DNA from: Yoonia maricola | GTDB taxonomy: Bacteria; Pseudomonadota; Alphaproteobacteria; Rhodobacterales; Rhodobacteraceae | Reading direction: 5' to 3' | DNA: 64,000 nucleotides | Assembly (NCBI RefSeq): GCF_002797915.1 | Contig: NZ_PGTY01000001.1 | Coordinates: forward strand, 248,001-312,000 | Shown: in pieces, positions 6,283 through 15,072 of the stretch | Position numbering within the stretch: position 1 is the first letter of the stretch | Layout of the letters: every line of letters begins with the position of its first letter | Position numbers and translations under genes: made by a program | Notes under the pieces: generated by a model | Told to the model about the DNA's origin: nothing | The model's input: only the letters and a program-made list of their open reading frames with translations | Databases searched by the model: none

Positions 6283-7230
6283 ATGGAGCGAGAAAACTAT
6301 CGTAAAAGAGCAGGCGAGGTCAGACGCTCCGCACGGGCCAATTTGCAAGAGATCAGGCGCGCGCGCATGGCGCGTAAGACGGCAATATTACAGGCCGCTG
6401 AAACGACGCAGGACGCAACAAAACCTGAAGAAAACTTGCCAATAGACGAGCAGATTGCCGATGCGGCGCTGCGTTCAGATAACCCATCTGTAAAAGTTCA
6501 GCATGATCACATCGTTGCAGAGGTTGAACCCGTCAGCGAGATGGACGCGCTTGATGAGTTGGCGGTCAAAAACGCGGCACTTGCCGAGATTTCCGAACCT
6601 GTACAATCCGGCCTTATGGACAATGTCAGTGCTGCGCCGTGCGATGTGGCTGTTGAAGAGGGCGCTATGCCGACTGACACTTCCGATGAGGCACGCGACA
6701 TGATGTCTAATGCGCCTCAAGACTTAAATGCCGCATCGTTTGATGTGACCGACGGGGCAGGTGTTGGGCAACAGGCTGTCGCTGATGGAAGTTTCACGGT
6801 GCCACCCGACATTGCCGATCAGCTAAGCGCCACCGAGTCCCGCGCCATTGATGATATCAGCACCACACAGTTCCACTGTCAAAATGAGGACACGGTCGTT
6901 TCAGCAGTCCCTGAAACGGATGCACCTGCGTTGGGGACGGTCAATGCCAGTTCTGAGGTGGAAGAGCCTGCGCCTGACTTCGGCCCTGACATGACTGTCA
7001 AGGCAGCTGTGGGCCCGGTTGCGGATGATGCGTGGTCTGAAAGTGAATTGGCGCAGCTTCCCGGTGCGGGGCCTGGCCTGGTTTGGATGTTGGGGCAATG
7101 TGGTGTTACAACGCTAACACAACTCGCTGAAAGGGATGCATCTGTGCTGTCAAATCAACTGGGGGTGGTGGGACAGATATTAGACGTGTCCCAATGGGTC
7201 AGTTTCGCACAGGAAAACACCGTCGCTTAG
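6283..7230 (+). CDS. acidic protein with a C-terminal helix-hairpin-helix domain, unknown function
   Basis: A 315-residue protein in three parts. Residues 1-40 are strongly basic and helical (NYRKRAGEVRRSARANLQEI). Residues ~45-255 are low-complexity, acidic and Ala/Asp/Glu-rich, probably disordered. Residues ~258-310 form a helix-hairpin-helix-like domain (LAQLPGAGPGLVWMLGQCGV, then TTLTQLAERDASVL) like those found at the tails of some ribosomal L21- and NADH-dehydrogenase-associated proteins. Such domains bind DNA non-specifically or act as protein contacts. The gene follows the third GRxPLRF paralogue after two bases, so the pair is an operon. Similar tail domains occur in proteins of very different roles, so no function is assigned. 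Confidence 0.65.
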   Translation: MERENYRKRAGEVRRSARANLQEIRRARMARKTAILQAAETTQDATKPEENLPIDEQIADAALRSDNPSVKVQHDHIVAEVEPVSEMDALDELAVKNAALAEISEPVQSGLMDNVSAAPCDVAVEEGAMPTDTSDEARDMMSNAPQDLNAASFDVTDGAGVGQQAVADGSFTVPPDIADQLSATESRAIDDISTTQFHCQNEDTVVSAVPETDAPALGTVNASSEVEEPAPDFGPDMTVKAAVGPVADDAWSESELAQLPGAGPGLVWMLGQCGVTTLTQLAERDASVLSNQLGVVGQILDVSQWVSFAQENTVA

Positions 7231-7861
7231 GTTTTTTGCGCGACATCAGGCAATGTTCGAAATGGCCTTGGCGGTGTAAGCTGCGCATATCTTCGGCGGG
7301 GTGCCCCATGATGTATACCATCCGGCGATAGCTGGTATTTGGATAAAAGGCCGTTGTTGCCAATGGGTTCAATTATGCAAGATGCATAGGTGAGATCTGT
7401 GGCCCCGCATCCGCCATTGCCACATTGAAATGCTGGTTTTTCAAGTGAGTGGTGTGTCTACGCAAGATCGCGATCGCGCAGGATGTTGGCCGCTGGGCGC
7501 GCTGATGTCGTGTTTGCTTCTGTCAGCACCACGGTCCAGCTTACAGTATTGAAACAAAAAAGTTGGCGCATAGGCAAAGCGATGCTGGTGTGTTGGCTCT
7601 ATTGTAGCAACTTCACGCCAGTTTCCCGATGTGACGCCCGCTATTTCGCGGCTCGGTTGCGGATCCGCGCTGGTTTATTGGGCGTATGCTGCTTGAGCGA
7701 CTAAAAACCGCGCGTGCGATGGCAATCGACAGCCGACGCCACGTTCGCGGACGTGCGCCCGCTACATAGCAGACCTATACTGGGATCATCTGTTGACGTT
7801 GTTTCCCCAGTATTCGCTTTCGCCTTTTCAACCACTCATCCACATTGACCGGAAGCCAAAC
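7231..7861. other. 631-base stretch without a convincing gene
   Basis: It separates the PYP/gas vesicle island from the exopolysaccharide locus. Short open frames exist but have no ribosome site or recognisable product. Base composition varies, and no inverted repeat, tRNA or insertion-sequence end was seen. It should hold the promoter for exoA near its right end, where a TTGACG lies at 7793-7798 without a good partner. It may be the remains of an insertion or deletion between the two accessory regions. Confidence 0.4.
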
Positions 7862-8878
7862 ATGCATGCAAACATCCCATCACCTGAACCCGCCGCTGAT
7901 CCGCTTGTCGTGGTCCCTTGCCTGAATGAAGCGGCGCATATTGCTGACATATTAACCCAATTGCGCCCGGCGATGGATCGTTTGGGCGGGCGTGTGGTTG
8001 TCGTTGATGGCGGCAGCACTGATGGCACGGTAGATATTGTTGCCAAGTTCGCGGCAGCTGACGCACGCATTTCGCTGCTCCACAACCCTGACAAGATACA
8101 AAGCGCTGCCATCAATCTGGCCGTGGCACAGGACGAAGGGCGGGCGGCTCATTTGATCCGGATAGATGCTCATTGTGCTTATCCTGATGATTTTTGTGAT
8201 GTGCTGATGCAGCAGGTCCAGTCTGTACACGCCGATAGCATCGTTGTCAGCATGACGGCAGAGGGCAGCGCACCGGTTCAGCGTATCAACGCCATGACCC
8301 AGAATTCTTCAATCGGTAACGGCGGATCTGCTCATCGGAATCTGCCCGCCGCGGCCTATGTTGATCACGGGCATCATGCACTGATCAAGATCGCCGCTTT
8401 TCGCGCGATTGGCGGCTATGATCCGAGCTTTGCCCATAACGAAGATGCCGAATTTGACTACCGCCTGCGGGCGGCAGGTTACCGGATCTGGCTGACCGAC
8501 GCGACGGTGATCACTTACTTTCCGCGTGCTTCACTGGGGTTGGTCGCCCGGCAGTATTTCAACTATGGGGCGGGTAGGGCGCGCAATCTGCTGAAACATC
8601 GGGTCACACCGCGGCTGCGGCAGACCAAAGTCATGATGGTGGCACCCGCGCTTTTACTGGCGTTGTTGGCACCGATGCATTGGCTTTTTGCCTTACCGGC
8701 GTGTTTGTGGGCAGCATATTGTATCTTCACCGGTTTGCGTATGGCGGTCACACAACGTGACCCGGCGCTGGCACTTTGTGGTATTGCTGCGATGATCATG
8801 CATTTGTCATGGTCGCTGGGTTTTTGGCAAAAGCTATTGCGCAACGCATTACCCTTCGGTCGGAGGGTTGCACAATGA
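7862..8878 (+). CDS. exoA: glycosyltransferase family 2, ExoA-like
   Basis: A 338-residue inverting GT2 enzyme from the ATG at 7862, which has GGAAG in front. A longer frame back to 7793 lacks a ribosome site. The GT-A fold opens with VVVPCLNEAAHIADIL, then VVVDGGSTDGTVDI, a DxD-like RIDAHCAYP, and GGYDPSFAHNEDAEFDYRL, the acceptor/catalytic region. Two membrane helices are near the C-terminus (MMVAPALLLALLAPMHWLF and following). It resembles Sinorhizobium ExoA, which adds a beta-1,3-linked glucose to the lipid-linked succinoglycan unit. It ends in an ATGA overlap with exoM, so the two are translated together. Confidence 0.8.
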   Translation: MHANIPSPEPAADPLVVVPCLNEAAHIADILTQLRPAMDRLGGRVVVVDGGSTDGTVDIVAKFAAADARISLLHNPDKIQSAAINLAVAQDEGRAAHLIRIDAHCAYPDDFCDVLMQQVQSVHADSIVVSMTAEGSAPVQRINAMTQNSSIGNGGSAHRNLPAAAYVDHGHHALIKIAAFRAIGGYDPSFAHNEDAEFDYRLRAAGYRIWLTDATVITYFPRASLGLVARQYFNYGAGRARNLLKHRVTPRLRQTKVMMVAPALLLALLAPMHWLFALPACLWAAYCIFTGLRMAVTQRDPALALCGIAAMIMHLSWSLGFWQKLLRNALPFGRRVAQ

Positions 8879-9792
8879 ACCAGACGCTTGAAGTGTGCGT
8901 TTGCACCTATCGTCGCCCGCAATTGGCCAAGACGTTGACCTCGCTTTTGGAATTGGTGACGCCAGAGGGTTATGATCTGTCTATTCTGGTGATCGACAAT
9001 GATGACAAGCCCAGTGCTGAACCTATCGTCGCTGAAATTGCGGCCGATGCTGGCAAGCCGTTACGTTACGTGCATTGTCCGCAGGGCAATATCTCGGTCG
9101 CGCGCAATGGGGCGCTGACCCACAGCAAGGCCCGCTATCTTGCGTTTATTGATGATGATGAGGTCGCACCGCCGGATTGGCTGGTGCATCTGACGAAAGA
9201 TATGGGCAAGGATGGCGCGGATGTCGTGCTTGGCCCGGTTGAGGCTGATTATACCGATGGTGCCCCCGCATGGATGCAGCGCAGCCGGATACACGCGACC
9301 ATGCCGGTCTGGGTCGATGATAAGATTATTACGGGGTATACCTGCAATGTCTTGTTTGATCGCCACAGCCCCGCTTTGCGTGATTGCCTTTTTGATCTGT
9401 CATTGGGGCAGTCAGGCGGCGAAGATACAGCATTTTTCGCCAAAGTGGTCGCCAATGGGGGCAAGATCGCGTTTTCGCCTGATGCCGTGCTTCATGAAGC
9501 GATCCCGGCGGATCGGGTTAGCTTCAAGTGGTTGTTACGTCGCCGCTTTCGCATGGGCCAGACGCACGGGCGGCTGGTTGCCGAAAACGGTGCTTCGCCC
9601 CGGCTTTGGGTGATTACCGCGGGCAAGGTGGTTTACTGTGCAGGTATGGCGGTGTTGCAGGTTTTGTCGCCCGCGCGCCGCAACAAGGCAATCCTGCGCG
9701 GCGCACTGCATGTTGGTGCCTTGTCAGGTTTGGCGGGCGGTCGTGAGTTGCAGCAATACGGGCCGGAATTCACGCGGCGGCAAAGTGAATAA
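8875..9792 (+). CDS. exoM: glycosyltransferase family 2, ExoM-like
   Basis: A 305-residue GT2 enzyme. The start at 8875 (MNQTLEVCVCTYRRPQLAKT) overlaps the exoA stop as ATGA, and an earlier in-frame ATG lies inside exoA and is rejected. Motifs: LVIDNDDKPSAEPIV, the ARYLAFIDDDEVAPPDWL metal-binding acidic cluster, SGGEDTAFFAKVV, and a C-terminal membrane-associated part. Sinorhizobium ExoM adds a beta-1,4 glucose in succinoglycan assembly; this is the closest family I recognise. Same transcript as exoA and probably as the BY-kinase downstream (9 bases). Confidence 0.8.
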   Translation: MNQTLEVCVCTYRRPQLAKTLTSLLELVTPEGYDLSILVIDNDDKPSAEPIVAEIAADAGKPLRYVHCPQGNISVARNGALTHSKARYLAFIDDDEVAPPDWLVHLTKDMGKDGADVVLGPVEADYTDGAPAWMQRSRIHATMPVWVDDKIITGYTCNVLFDRHSPALRDCLFDLSLGQSGGEDTAFFAKVVANGGKIAFSPDAVLHEAIPADRVSFKWLLRRRFRMGQTHGRLVAENGASPRLWVITAGKVVYCAGMAVLQVLSPARRNKAILRGALHVGALSGLAGGRELQQYGPEFTRRQSE

Positions 9793-9801
9793 CGCAGGCA
9801 G

Positions 9802-11769
9802 GTGCGCAGTATGAAAGATATCGGATTACGTATCCGCGATGCCGAGCTTCAGGCAGACCGTTTGCAGCAGAGCGCTGCAACGGACGCCACCACGCTTGCC
9901 GACGTCATCGCCGCATTGCGCAGGCAGTATGTGCCGCTTCTTTTATGCGCTTTGCTTGGCGTAATTGCGGGTGCCGTTCATCATGTGACCACGCCCGAGC
10001 AATATTACACCTCTGCAACTGTATTGGTGGATGAACGTCCAAGCGCGTTGGATGAGGAAATCACGGCAAGCATTCCGTTTGCACGCAACGATACGTCACT
10101 GCTGAACGAATTGCAGGTCCTGAAATCCCTGCAACTGGCCACGGAGGTGACGCGCCGCCTTGAGCTGCAGGATAGGGACATTTTCTTGAACCCGCCATCG
10201 TCGCTGGCACGCGATATCGTCTTTGGTGTGAAGGACAGCATTACAGGTTTGATCGGCATTGGCAGTGCATCGGAAGACCCGGTTGAAACTGACCCTGAAC
10301 AGCAACGCGCAGCACAGCTTGTGGCAACAGCATCCAAGTTGCAGCGCGATATCAGCGTGACCCGTATCGGGCTGAGTTTTTCCATTGAGATCAGCTATAT
10401 AGGCCATGATCCCACCTTGGCAGCGCAGATTGTGAACACCTATGCTGACGCCTATCTTGAAGACGGTTTGAACGCCAATGTTGAATCCACAGAACGCACC
10501 GCAGAGTGGATGCGCAACCGGCTGGAAGAGCTTGAACAAAGCTCGGCTGACGTGTTGGCTCAGGCTGCAGCATTGCGTCAGAGCCAACCGGGCAGGGTGG
10601 CTGAACTGCGCGAATTGGCGCAGCGTGCCGCAACCTTGGATGCGCTTTATCAGACGATATCGGCGCGGTATGAGCAGATATCGATCCAAGGGTCTTTTCC
10701 GGTGTCAAACGGGCGTATCCTGAGCCAGTCGATTGTGCCCAAAACGGCGGCACTCCCCAAGCTATGGCAGACTATGGCGGTCACGCTGCTGTTGGGCCTG
10801 ATGATGGGGTTTTGCGTTGCCGTGCTGCGCGAAGCACGTGAAATGTCGTTTCGTGTCAGCACGGATGTGTATGAACATACAGGCCAGACATTTTTGGGTC
10901 ATCTGCCGCGCATTGATTTTAAGGACCTGCGCAACGCACAGCCCCCACCACCCAAGACGAAAGAAATTATGCTGGATGCGCAAATGGCTTCGGCAGAAAA
11001 TGCAACAGAGGCTGACGCCGCCAAAAATGACCCTGTCCGTATCGCATGGGAGCGGGCGATTTCTGGGGATTTGTCACCGCAGTTGTATTGGTCCGTTCTT
11101 ATGCCCCAATCGATGTACAGCGACACATTGCGCAACATCCATACCAGTGTGAACCTGGGTGCGGCAGATGGGATGGGCAAGGTTGTTGCCGTGACATCCA
11201 TGTTGCCTGACGAAGGCAAGACGACACTTGCAGTCAATTACGCAAACATGCTGGCCGCATCGGGGGCCCAGACCTTGTTGATCGACATGGACCTCAATGA
11301 CTTCAGCTTAAGCAAGGCGCTCAATCTACCGCAGGGGCCCGGTATTTTTGAGGTTCTGCGCGGGCTTTCCCCGCTGTCTGACGCGATGCATCATCTGGAT
11401 TATACAGGCCTTGGCGTTTTGCCATCTGGGCCAAGGCAGCAGCAACCCGTAACCGCAGATGTCGTCTATCAACGCAACCTGCACGCGCTGATGGCGGAGT
11501 TGCGCAAGCACTATGATTATGTGGTTCTGGACATGCCAGCCTTGGGCAAGGGGGCGGAAGTGAAGGCAATGATTGATCTTCTGGATAAGATCGTTCTGGT
11601 CTGTGCGTGGGGGAAAACGCCACGATCCTTGGTGGCCCGGTATCTGACCCATGAGCCTGAAATTGCACAAAAGGTTCTTGGTATCGCCCTGAACAAGGTC
11701 AACCTGCGCAAGCTGGACAGATATGCGCGGCCCGGTTGGCCTGAAAGCTATCTGGAAACCGAAGTCTGA
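9802..11769 (+). CDS. exoP: Wzz-type chain-length protein fused to BY-kinase, ExoP-like
   Basis: A 655-residue inner-membrane polysaccharide co-polymerase. It starts at GTG 9802; ATG 9811 is equally good. A first membrane helix at residues ~45-62 (PLLLCALLGVIAGAV) is followed by a periplasmic Wzz domain with a coiled-coil stretch and a second helix at ~325-341. The cytoplasmic ATPase has Walker A MLPDEGKTTLA at ~467-477 and Walker A' TLLIDMDLND at ~491-500. The tyrosine cluster normally used for autophosphorylation is nearly absent at the C-terminus (only two Tyr in the last 20 residues), so control by phosphorylation may be weak. It sets polymer length together with exoF and exoQ. Confidence 0.9.
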   Translation: MRSMKDIGLRIRDAELQADRLQQSAATDATTLADVIAALRRQYVPLLLCALLGVIAGAVHHVTTPEQYYTSATVLVDERPSALDEEITASIPFARNDTSLLNELQVLKSLQLATEVTRRLELQDRDIFLNPPSSLARDIVFGVKDSITGLIGIGSASEDPVETDPEQQRAAQLVATASKLQRDISVTRIGLSFSIEISYIGHDPTLAAQIVNTYADAYLEDGLNANVESTERTAEWMRNRLEELEQSSADVLAQAAALRQSQPGRVAELRELAQRAATLDALYQTISARYEQISIQGSFPVSNGRILSQSIVPKTAALPKLWQTMAVTLLLGLMMGFCVAVLREAREMSFRVSTDVYEHTGQTFLGHLPRIDFKDLRNAQPPPPKTKEIMLDAQMASAENATEADAAKNDPVRIAWERAISGDLSPQLYWSVLMPQSMYSDTLRNIHTSVNLGAADGMGKVVAVTSMLPDEGKTTLAVNYANMLAASGAQTLLIDMDLNDFSLSKALNLPQGPGIFEVLRGLSPLSDAMHHLDYTGLGVLPSGPRQQQPVTADVVYQRNLHALMAELRKHYDYVVLDMPALGKGAEVKAMIDLLDKIVLVCAWGKTPRSLVARYLTHEPEIAQKVLGIALNKVNLRKLDRYARPGWPESYLETEV

Positions 11770-11843
11770 AATGCCGGTTTTGCCCAGTAGCGCGGGACGC
11801 TGAATTCGCGTATGCTTTTACCAATGTGGTTTGGGAGGAGCCG

Positions 11844-12089
11844 TTGCGCCTACAGATATTTGCCTGTTTTATGGGTGTCGTCGCCGCTGCGATGGCTGTG
11901 TTTTCGTATCTGGCGGGCGCTGACGCGGGTACGATTATCCTGCGGGTCGTTGTTGTTTTACTCGTGCTGCAAGTTGCTTATTTTCTGCTTCTTGTTGCAA
12001 TGAGTATGCTGTCACCTGCAAAACCCAAACCTGTCGAAAGTGATCAAAATGCACCGGTTGATGCGCTGGCCAAGACTCAAAAGCAGTAA
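11844..12089 (+). CDS. small membrane protein of the ExoX (exopolysaccharide production repressor) type
   Basis: About 81 residues with two membrane helices (IFACFMGVVAAAMAVFSYLA and LRVVVVLLVLQVAYFLLLVA), then a short polar tail. The pattern, especially LQVAYF at the end of helix 2, is like the small ExoX/Psi proteins that lower exopolysaccharide output in rhizobia, where they act on ExoY. I choose the TTG at 11844 because GGGAGGAG lies just before it; the in-frame GTG at 11826 is an alternative. No ATG is available. It lies directly after the BY-kinase gene. The assignment rests on topology and short similarity. Confidence 0.6.
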   Translation: MRLQIFACFMGVVAAAMAVFSYLAGADAGTIILRVVVVLLVLQVAYFLLLVAMSMLSPAKPKPVESDQNAPVDALAKTQKQ

Positions 12090-13073
12090 CTATCCCAATC
12101 GTGTATGAATGAACGGTGATACCGCCGGTTCCGCTTTGCCCAATAGCCGGATCAAGGTACCCCGCAGCATCAGCCGCACCACTTCCGCCAGCGGCAGTGC
12201 TTTGCCAACACGAAATTGCGTATGTGATTTGACCAACCCGCTGGCCCGCGTTTGTGGCGGGTAGCAAAATACGGGATGGGTGAGATATTTTTGGCGATCC
12301 TCTGGCTTGGCCAAAGACCAAGCTTTGCGTTGCAGAATACCGATGGATCGCTTGAGTGACAGTTCGCGTTTGTAATAGCCGACATTTGCACCGAAGTCGC
12401 GCAATGTGCCCGTTCCATTCTCGGCCCAGACAGCCAATGGTTCCATCGCGACATAGATAGGTTCGCAAATGGCAAAGGTGCGCAGGTATTCTTGCAAGGT
12501 CGCACTACACTCAAGGTGGATTTCAAGGTCGGTTGCCGCGTCGCGCGACCAGAACAGCCCGCCATTTGACACGCCGATATCGGCCATCAGGCACAGCCGA
12601 AAGACATCTGCTGTATAAAGACCGCCGGCAAGCTTATCTTCCAGAATGCCGATTGGCGAAAGGCGCGCGCGCTCCGTACCACTATCAAGTTCAACCAATT
12701 GATTGCGAAAAACGAGGTTCACACCATTCTTTTCGCAAATCGCAATGTTGTCGCTGATAAAGGTCGGCAGCACAAAGTTGTCATCCTCCAGCACAAAGAA
12801 ATATGCCGCATCGTGCGGGTTGTCTTTGCTGAAACATTGATCGATATTTTTGGAGGCAAACCTTTGTGGCCTGTTCTGGTGATACCTGACCCGCGGGTCA
12901 TCAAGCGCTGCGACAACGGCCGCGCCTGATCCGTCTGGGCAATCATCAAAGACATCGCAAACCCAATGTGTCGCCGTTTGTGCCTGCAAGCTTTCTAAAC
13001 AGCGGCGCAAGGCAACGGGGCGTTTGTAGGTCGGTGTGCGTATATGAACAAGAGGTAGGTTTGTTTCCATCAT
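12090..13073 (-). CDS. glycosyltransferase family 2
   Basis: A 327-residue GT2 enzyme beginning MMETNLPLVHIRTPTYKRP. The start overlaps the stop of the upstream GT2 gene (ATGA at 13073-13070). Visible are the nucleotide-sugar strand VHIRTPTYKRPVALRRCL, the acidic FFVLEDDNFVLP metal site, and SNGGLFWSRDAATDLEIHLE. The acceptor sugar cannot be told. By position it probably adds one residue of the exopolysaccharide repeat unit. The coding end abuts the exoX-like gene from the other strand with no gap. Confidence 0.75.
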   Translation of the reverse strand: MMETNLPLVHIRTPTYKRPVALRRCLESLQAQTATHWVCDVFDDCPDGSGAAVVAALDDPRVRYHQNRPQRFASKNIDQCFSKDNPHDAAYFFVLEDDNFVLPTFISDNIAICEKNGVNLVFRNQLVELDSGTERARLSPIGILEDKLAGGLYTADVFRLCLMADIGVSNGGLFWSRDAATDLEIHLECSATLQEYLRTFAICEPIYVAMEPLAVWAENGTGTLRDFGANVGYYKRELSLKRSIGILQRKAWSLAKPEDRQKYLTHPVFCYPPQTRASGLVKSHTQFRVGKALPLAEVVRLMLRGTLIRLLGKAEPAVSPFIHTRLG

Positions 13074-14146
13074 GATACCCTTGAAGCAGATAATTCTGCC
13101 CAGTCCTGAAGCGTCCATTGGCTGGGGTCGGTCGATGTTTTAGGCGGTTGCGTGGTCGCAGGTTTGATCCGGCGGACCAGCCGATCCTTGGCAACTCCGG
13201 CTAGCTGGCCCAGCAGGGCCGGGTGGTGCAAGATATTCGTGATTGCACTGCCCAAACGCCTGCTTTTGATTTGTTGGACAAGGGTTTCGAAGGCCAAAGG
13301 CCTGTGCAATGCGACCCTGCGCGCTAAGAATGCGGCGCGTATGTCCTTTGGCAGGTCAGAGTAGCTGATCAATAAATCATCCTGTACCCTGATCATCGCT
13401 TTGATGTCGTTGGGGTGCAGACGGTGTGACAGCGAATGAACGTTCCTGCGGTAAAGGTAATAAGATTGCGGCAGCAGATGCATGCGCCCGCCGTTCAATA
13501 GAAAACGGACATAAAAATCATGATCTTCACCGATGCGGATATCTTCGCGGTAGCGCAGCCCATGCAAGGCGTCGCGTTTGATGATAGGTTTCAGATAGCC
13601 CATTTTGGGCGCGTAATCGGTGTCTGCGACAAAGGTTTTTGCAGTCACCTCTTGCGGGGTTGTGGGGCAGGCGGCACCTAGCAAGGTCGATCCGTTTTCA
13701 ACCGTATTATCGACCAGATATGTCAGGTCGTCGGCAATAGCATCGGTGCCGCATGCGCGTGCGGCCTCCAGCATACGTTCCAGTCTTTGCGGGTGAATAA
13801 TATCATCGCTATCAACCACCGCCACCCAGTCCCCTGTGGCCAGATCAAGTGCACGATTGCGCGCTGTGGCTGGTCCGGCGTTGCTGTCGCCCTCAATCAC
13901 TTTCAAACGGGGATCTTGTGCCGCGATTTGATGAGCAATGGCGATGCTTGCATCCGTTGAGGCATCGTCTGACAGCAGAACTTCGATCTGTGAAAGCGAT
14001 TGGGCCAGCACTGATTTCAATGCCGCTGCGATATGCTCGGCCGCGTTGTAATTCGCCATGATGACAGAGATTGTAGGTTTGTCCAAAGCAGTCACTTTCA
14101 CCTCAGTTTTCAGCCGCAGCATAGGTGTATCCGCGCGAAAGCGCAT
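13070..14146 (-). CDS. glycosyltransferase family 2, ExoO/ExoW-like
   Basis: A 358-residue GT2 enzyme. The GT-A domain begins near residue 25 (TISVIMANYNAAEHIAAALK), followed by LLSDDASTDASIAIAHQI, the DxD-type DWVAVVDSDDIIHPQRLERM, and the conserved RIGEDHDFYVRFLL. A C-terminal helical part has no membrane segment. It resembles Sinorhizobium ExoO and ExoW, which add later glucose residues to succinoglycan. It is first of a two-gene minus-strand unit, and exoK starts 116 bases away on the other strand, so a shared divergent promoter lies at 14147-14262. Met9 could also be the start. Confidence 0.78.
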   Translation of the reverse strand: MRFRADTPMLRLKTEVKVTALDKPTISVIMANYNAAEHIAAALKSVLAQSLSQIEVLLSDDASTDASIAIAHQIAAQDPRLKVIEGDSNAGPATARNRALDLATGDWVAVVDSDDIIHPQRLERMLEAARACGTDAIADDLTYLVDNTVENGSTLLGAACPTTPQEVTAKTFVADTDYAPKMGYLKPIIKRDALHGLRYREDIRIGEDHDFYVRFLLNGGRMHLLPQSYYLYRRNVHSLSHRLHPNDIKAMIRVQDDLLISYSDLPKDIRAAFLARRVALHRPLAFETLVQQIKSRRLGSAITNILHHPALLGQLAGVAKDRLVRRIKPATTQPPKTSTDPSQWTLQDWAELSASRVS

Positions 14147-14262
14147 TTTGTTTGTCGTGTCGTAACGGGCTTCGGCGACCTTGCGCCGACAACCGCAGGT
14201 TTCCGTGTTCTGATCTCTAAATATATGATAAAATGAAACAAATCAGAGCACATAGGTGATGT

Positions 14263-15072
14263 ATGACTCAGCAACGTTGCAATCATAGCAAGCAAACCAC
14301 CCGCTGCATCGGCCAGATTGCCATCTGTGCCATGCTTTTGGTGCCTGCGCCACTTTTCGCACAGGAATTGCCGAAGGGTGCCAGTTTTTTCGACGATTTT
14401 GAGACGTTTGACGAAAGCCTGTGGGGCCTGTCCGATGGGTGGGTCAATGGCGATTGGCAAAATTGCATGTGGTCAAAGGACAACGTTGCCGTTGATGATG
14501 GTCTTCTGGCTTTGCGTTTTGCGAAGGAAGCCAATGACAAACGTGACTATACCTGCGGCGAAATACAATCACGTCATGTCTATGGCTATGGCACTTATGA
14601 GGCGCGGTTTCGCACCAGTACGGGGTCTGGCCTGAACGCTGCTTTTTTTACGTATATCGGCCCGCATCACGGCAAGCCGCATGATGAAATCGATTTTGAG
14701 GTGCTGACCCGCGATACCACCGCTGTTAGCTTGAACACCTATGTTGGCGGTGAGCCAAATAACGGCAAACGCGTTCCACTGCCGCAACCTGCCGAGGATG
14801 GTTTTATCACCTATTCATTTGTGTGGGACCCGGACGGCATCCGTTGGTATGTCGATGGGGTGTTGATGCATGAAACCGCCGAAAGCTCTCCGTTGCCGGC
14901 CAACGACCAAAAGATTTACGCAAGTTTGTGGGGCAGTGAAAGTTTTCCAAACTGGATGGGTAACTTTGTGGAACCTGACGCAGAGGTTTTGATGGATATC
15001 GACTGGATTGCTTTCACGGCATTGGACGAGGGATGCCAATTCCCCGGATCGCTTGTGTGTCAGGATGGCTGA
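14263..15072 (+). CDS. exoK: secreted family 16 glycoside hydrolase, ExoK-like
   Basis: A 269-residue endo-beta-glucanase. An N-terminal signal peptide (hydrophobic IGQIAICAMLLVPAPLFA, cleavage likely after LFA) is followed by a GH16 domain. The catalytic stretch DEIDFEV has the nucleophile Glu142, Asp144 and acid/base Glu146. GYGTYEARFRTSTGSGLNAA and YSFVWDPDGIRWYVDG are also typical. ExoK cleaves nascent succinoglycan in the periplasm or outside, which fits its place beside exoQ. Two cysteines near the C-terminus (EGCQFPGSLVCQDG) may pair. The last codons overlap the exoQ start. Confidence 0.88.
   Translation: MTQQRCNHSKQTTRCIGQIAICAMLLVPAPLFAQELPKGASFFDDFETFDESLWGLSDGWVNGDWQNCMWSKDNVAVDDGLLALRFAKEANDKRDYTCGEIQSRHVYGYGTYEARFRTSTGSGLNAAFFTYIGPHHGKPHDEIDFEVLTRDTTAVSLNTYVGGEPNNGKRVPLPQPAEDGFITYSFVWDPDGIRWYVDGVLMHETAESSPLPANDQKIYASLWGSESFPNWMGNFVEPDAEVLMDIDWIAFTALDEGCQFPGSLVCQDG

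Noticed and set aside
7483-7704. 73-codon frame in the gap before exoA
   Set aside because: No ribosome site and no recognisable domain; odd Cys content.
10096-10689. 197-codon open frame on the minus strand
   Set aside because: Antisense to the BY-kinase gene, no ribosome site or family.
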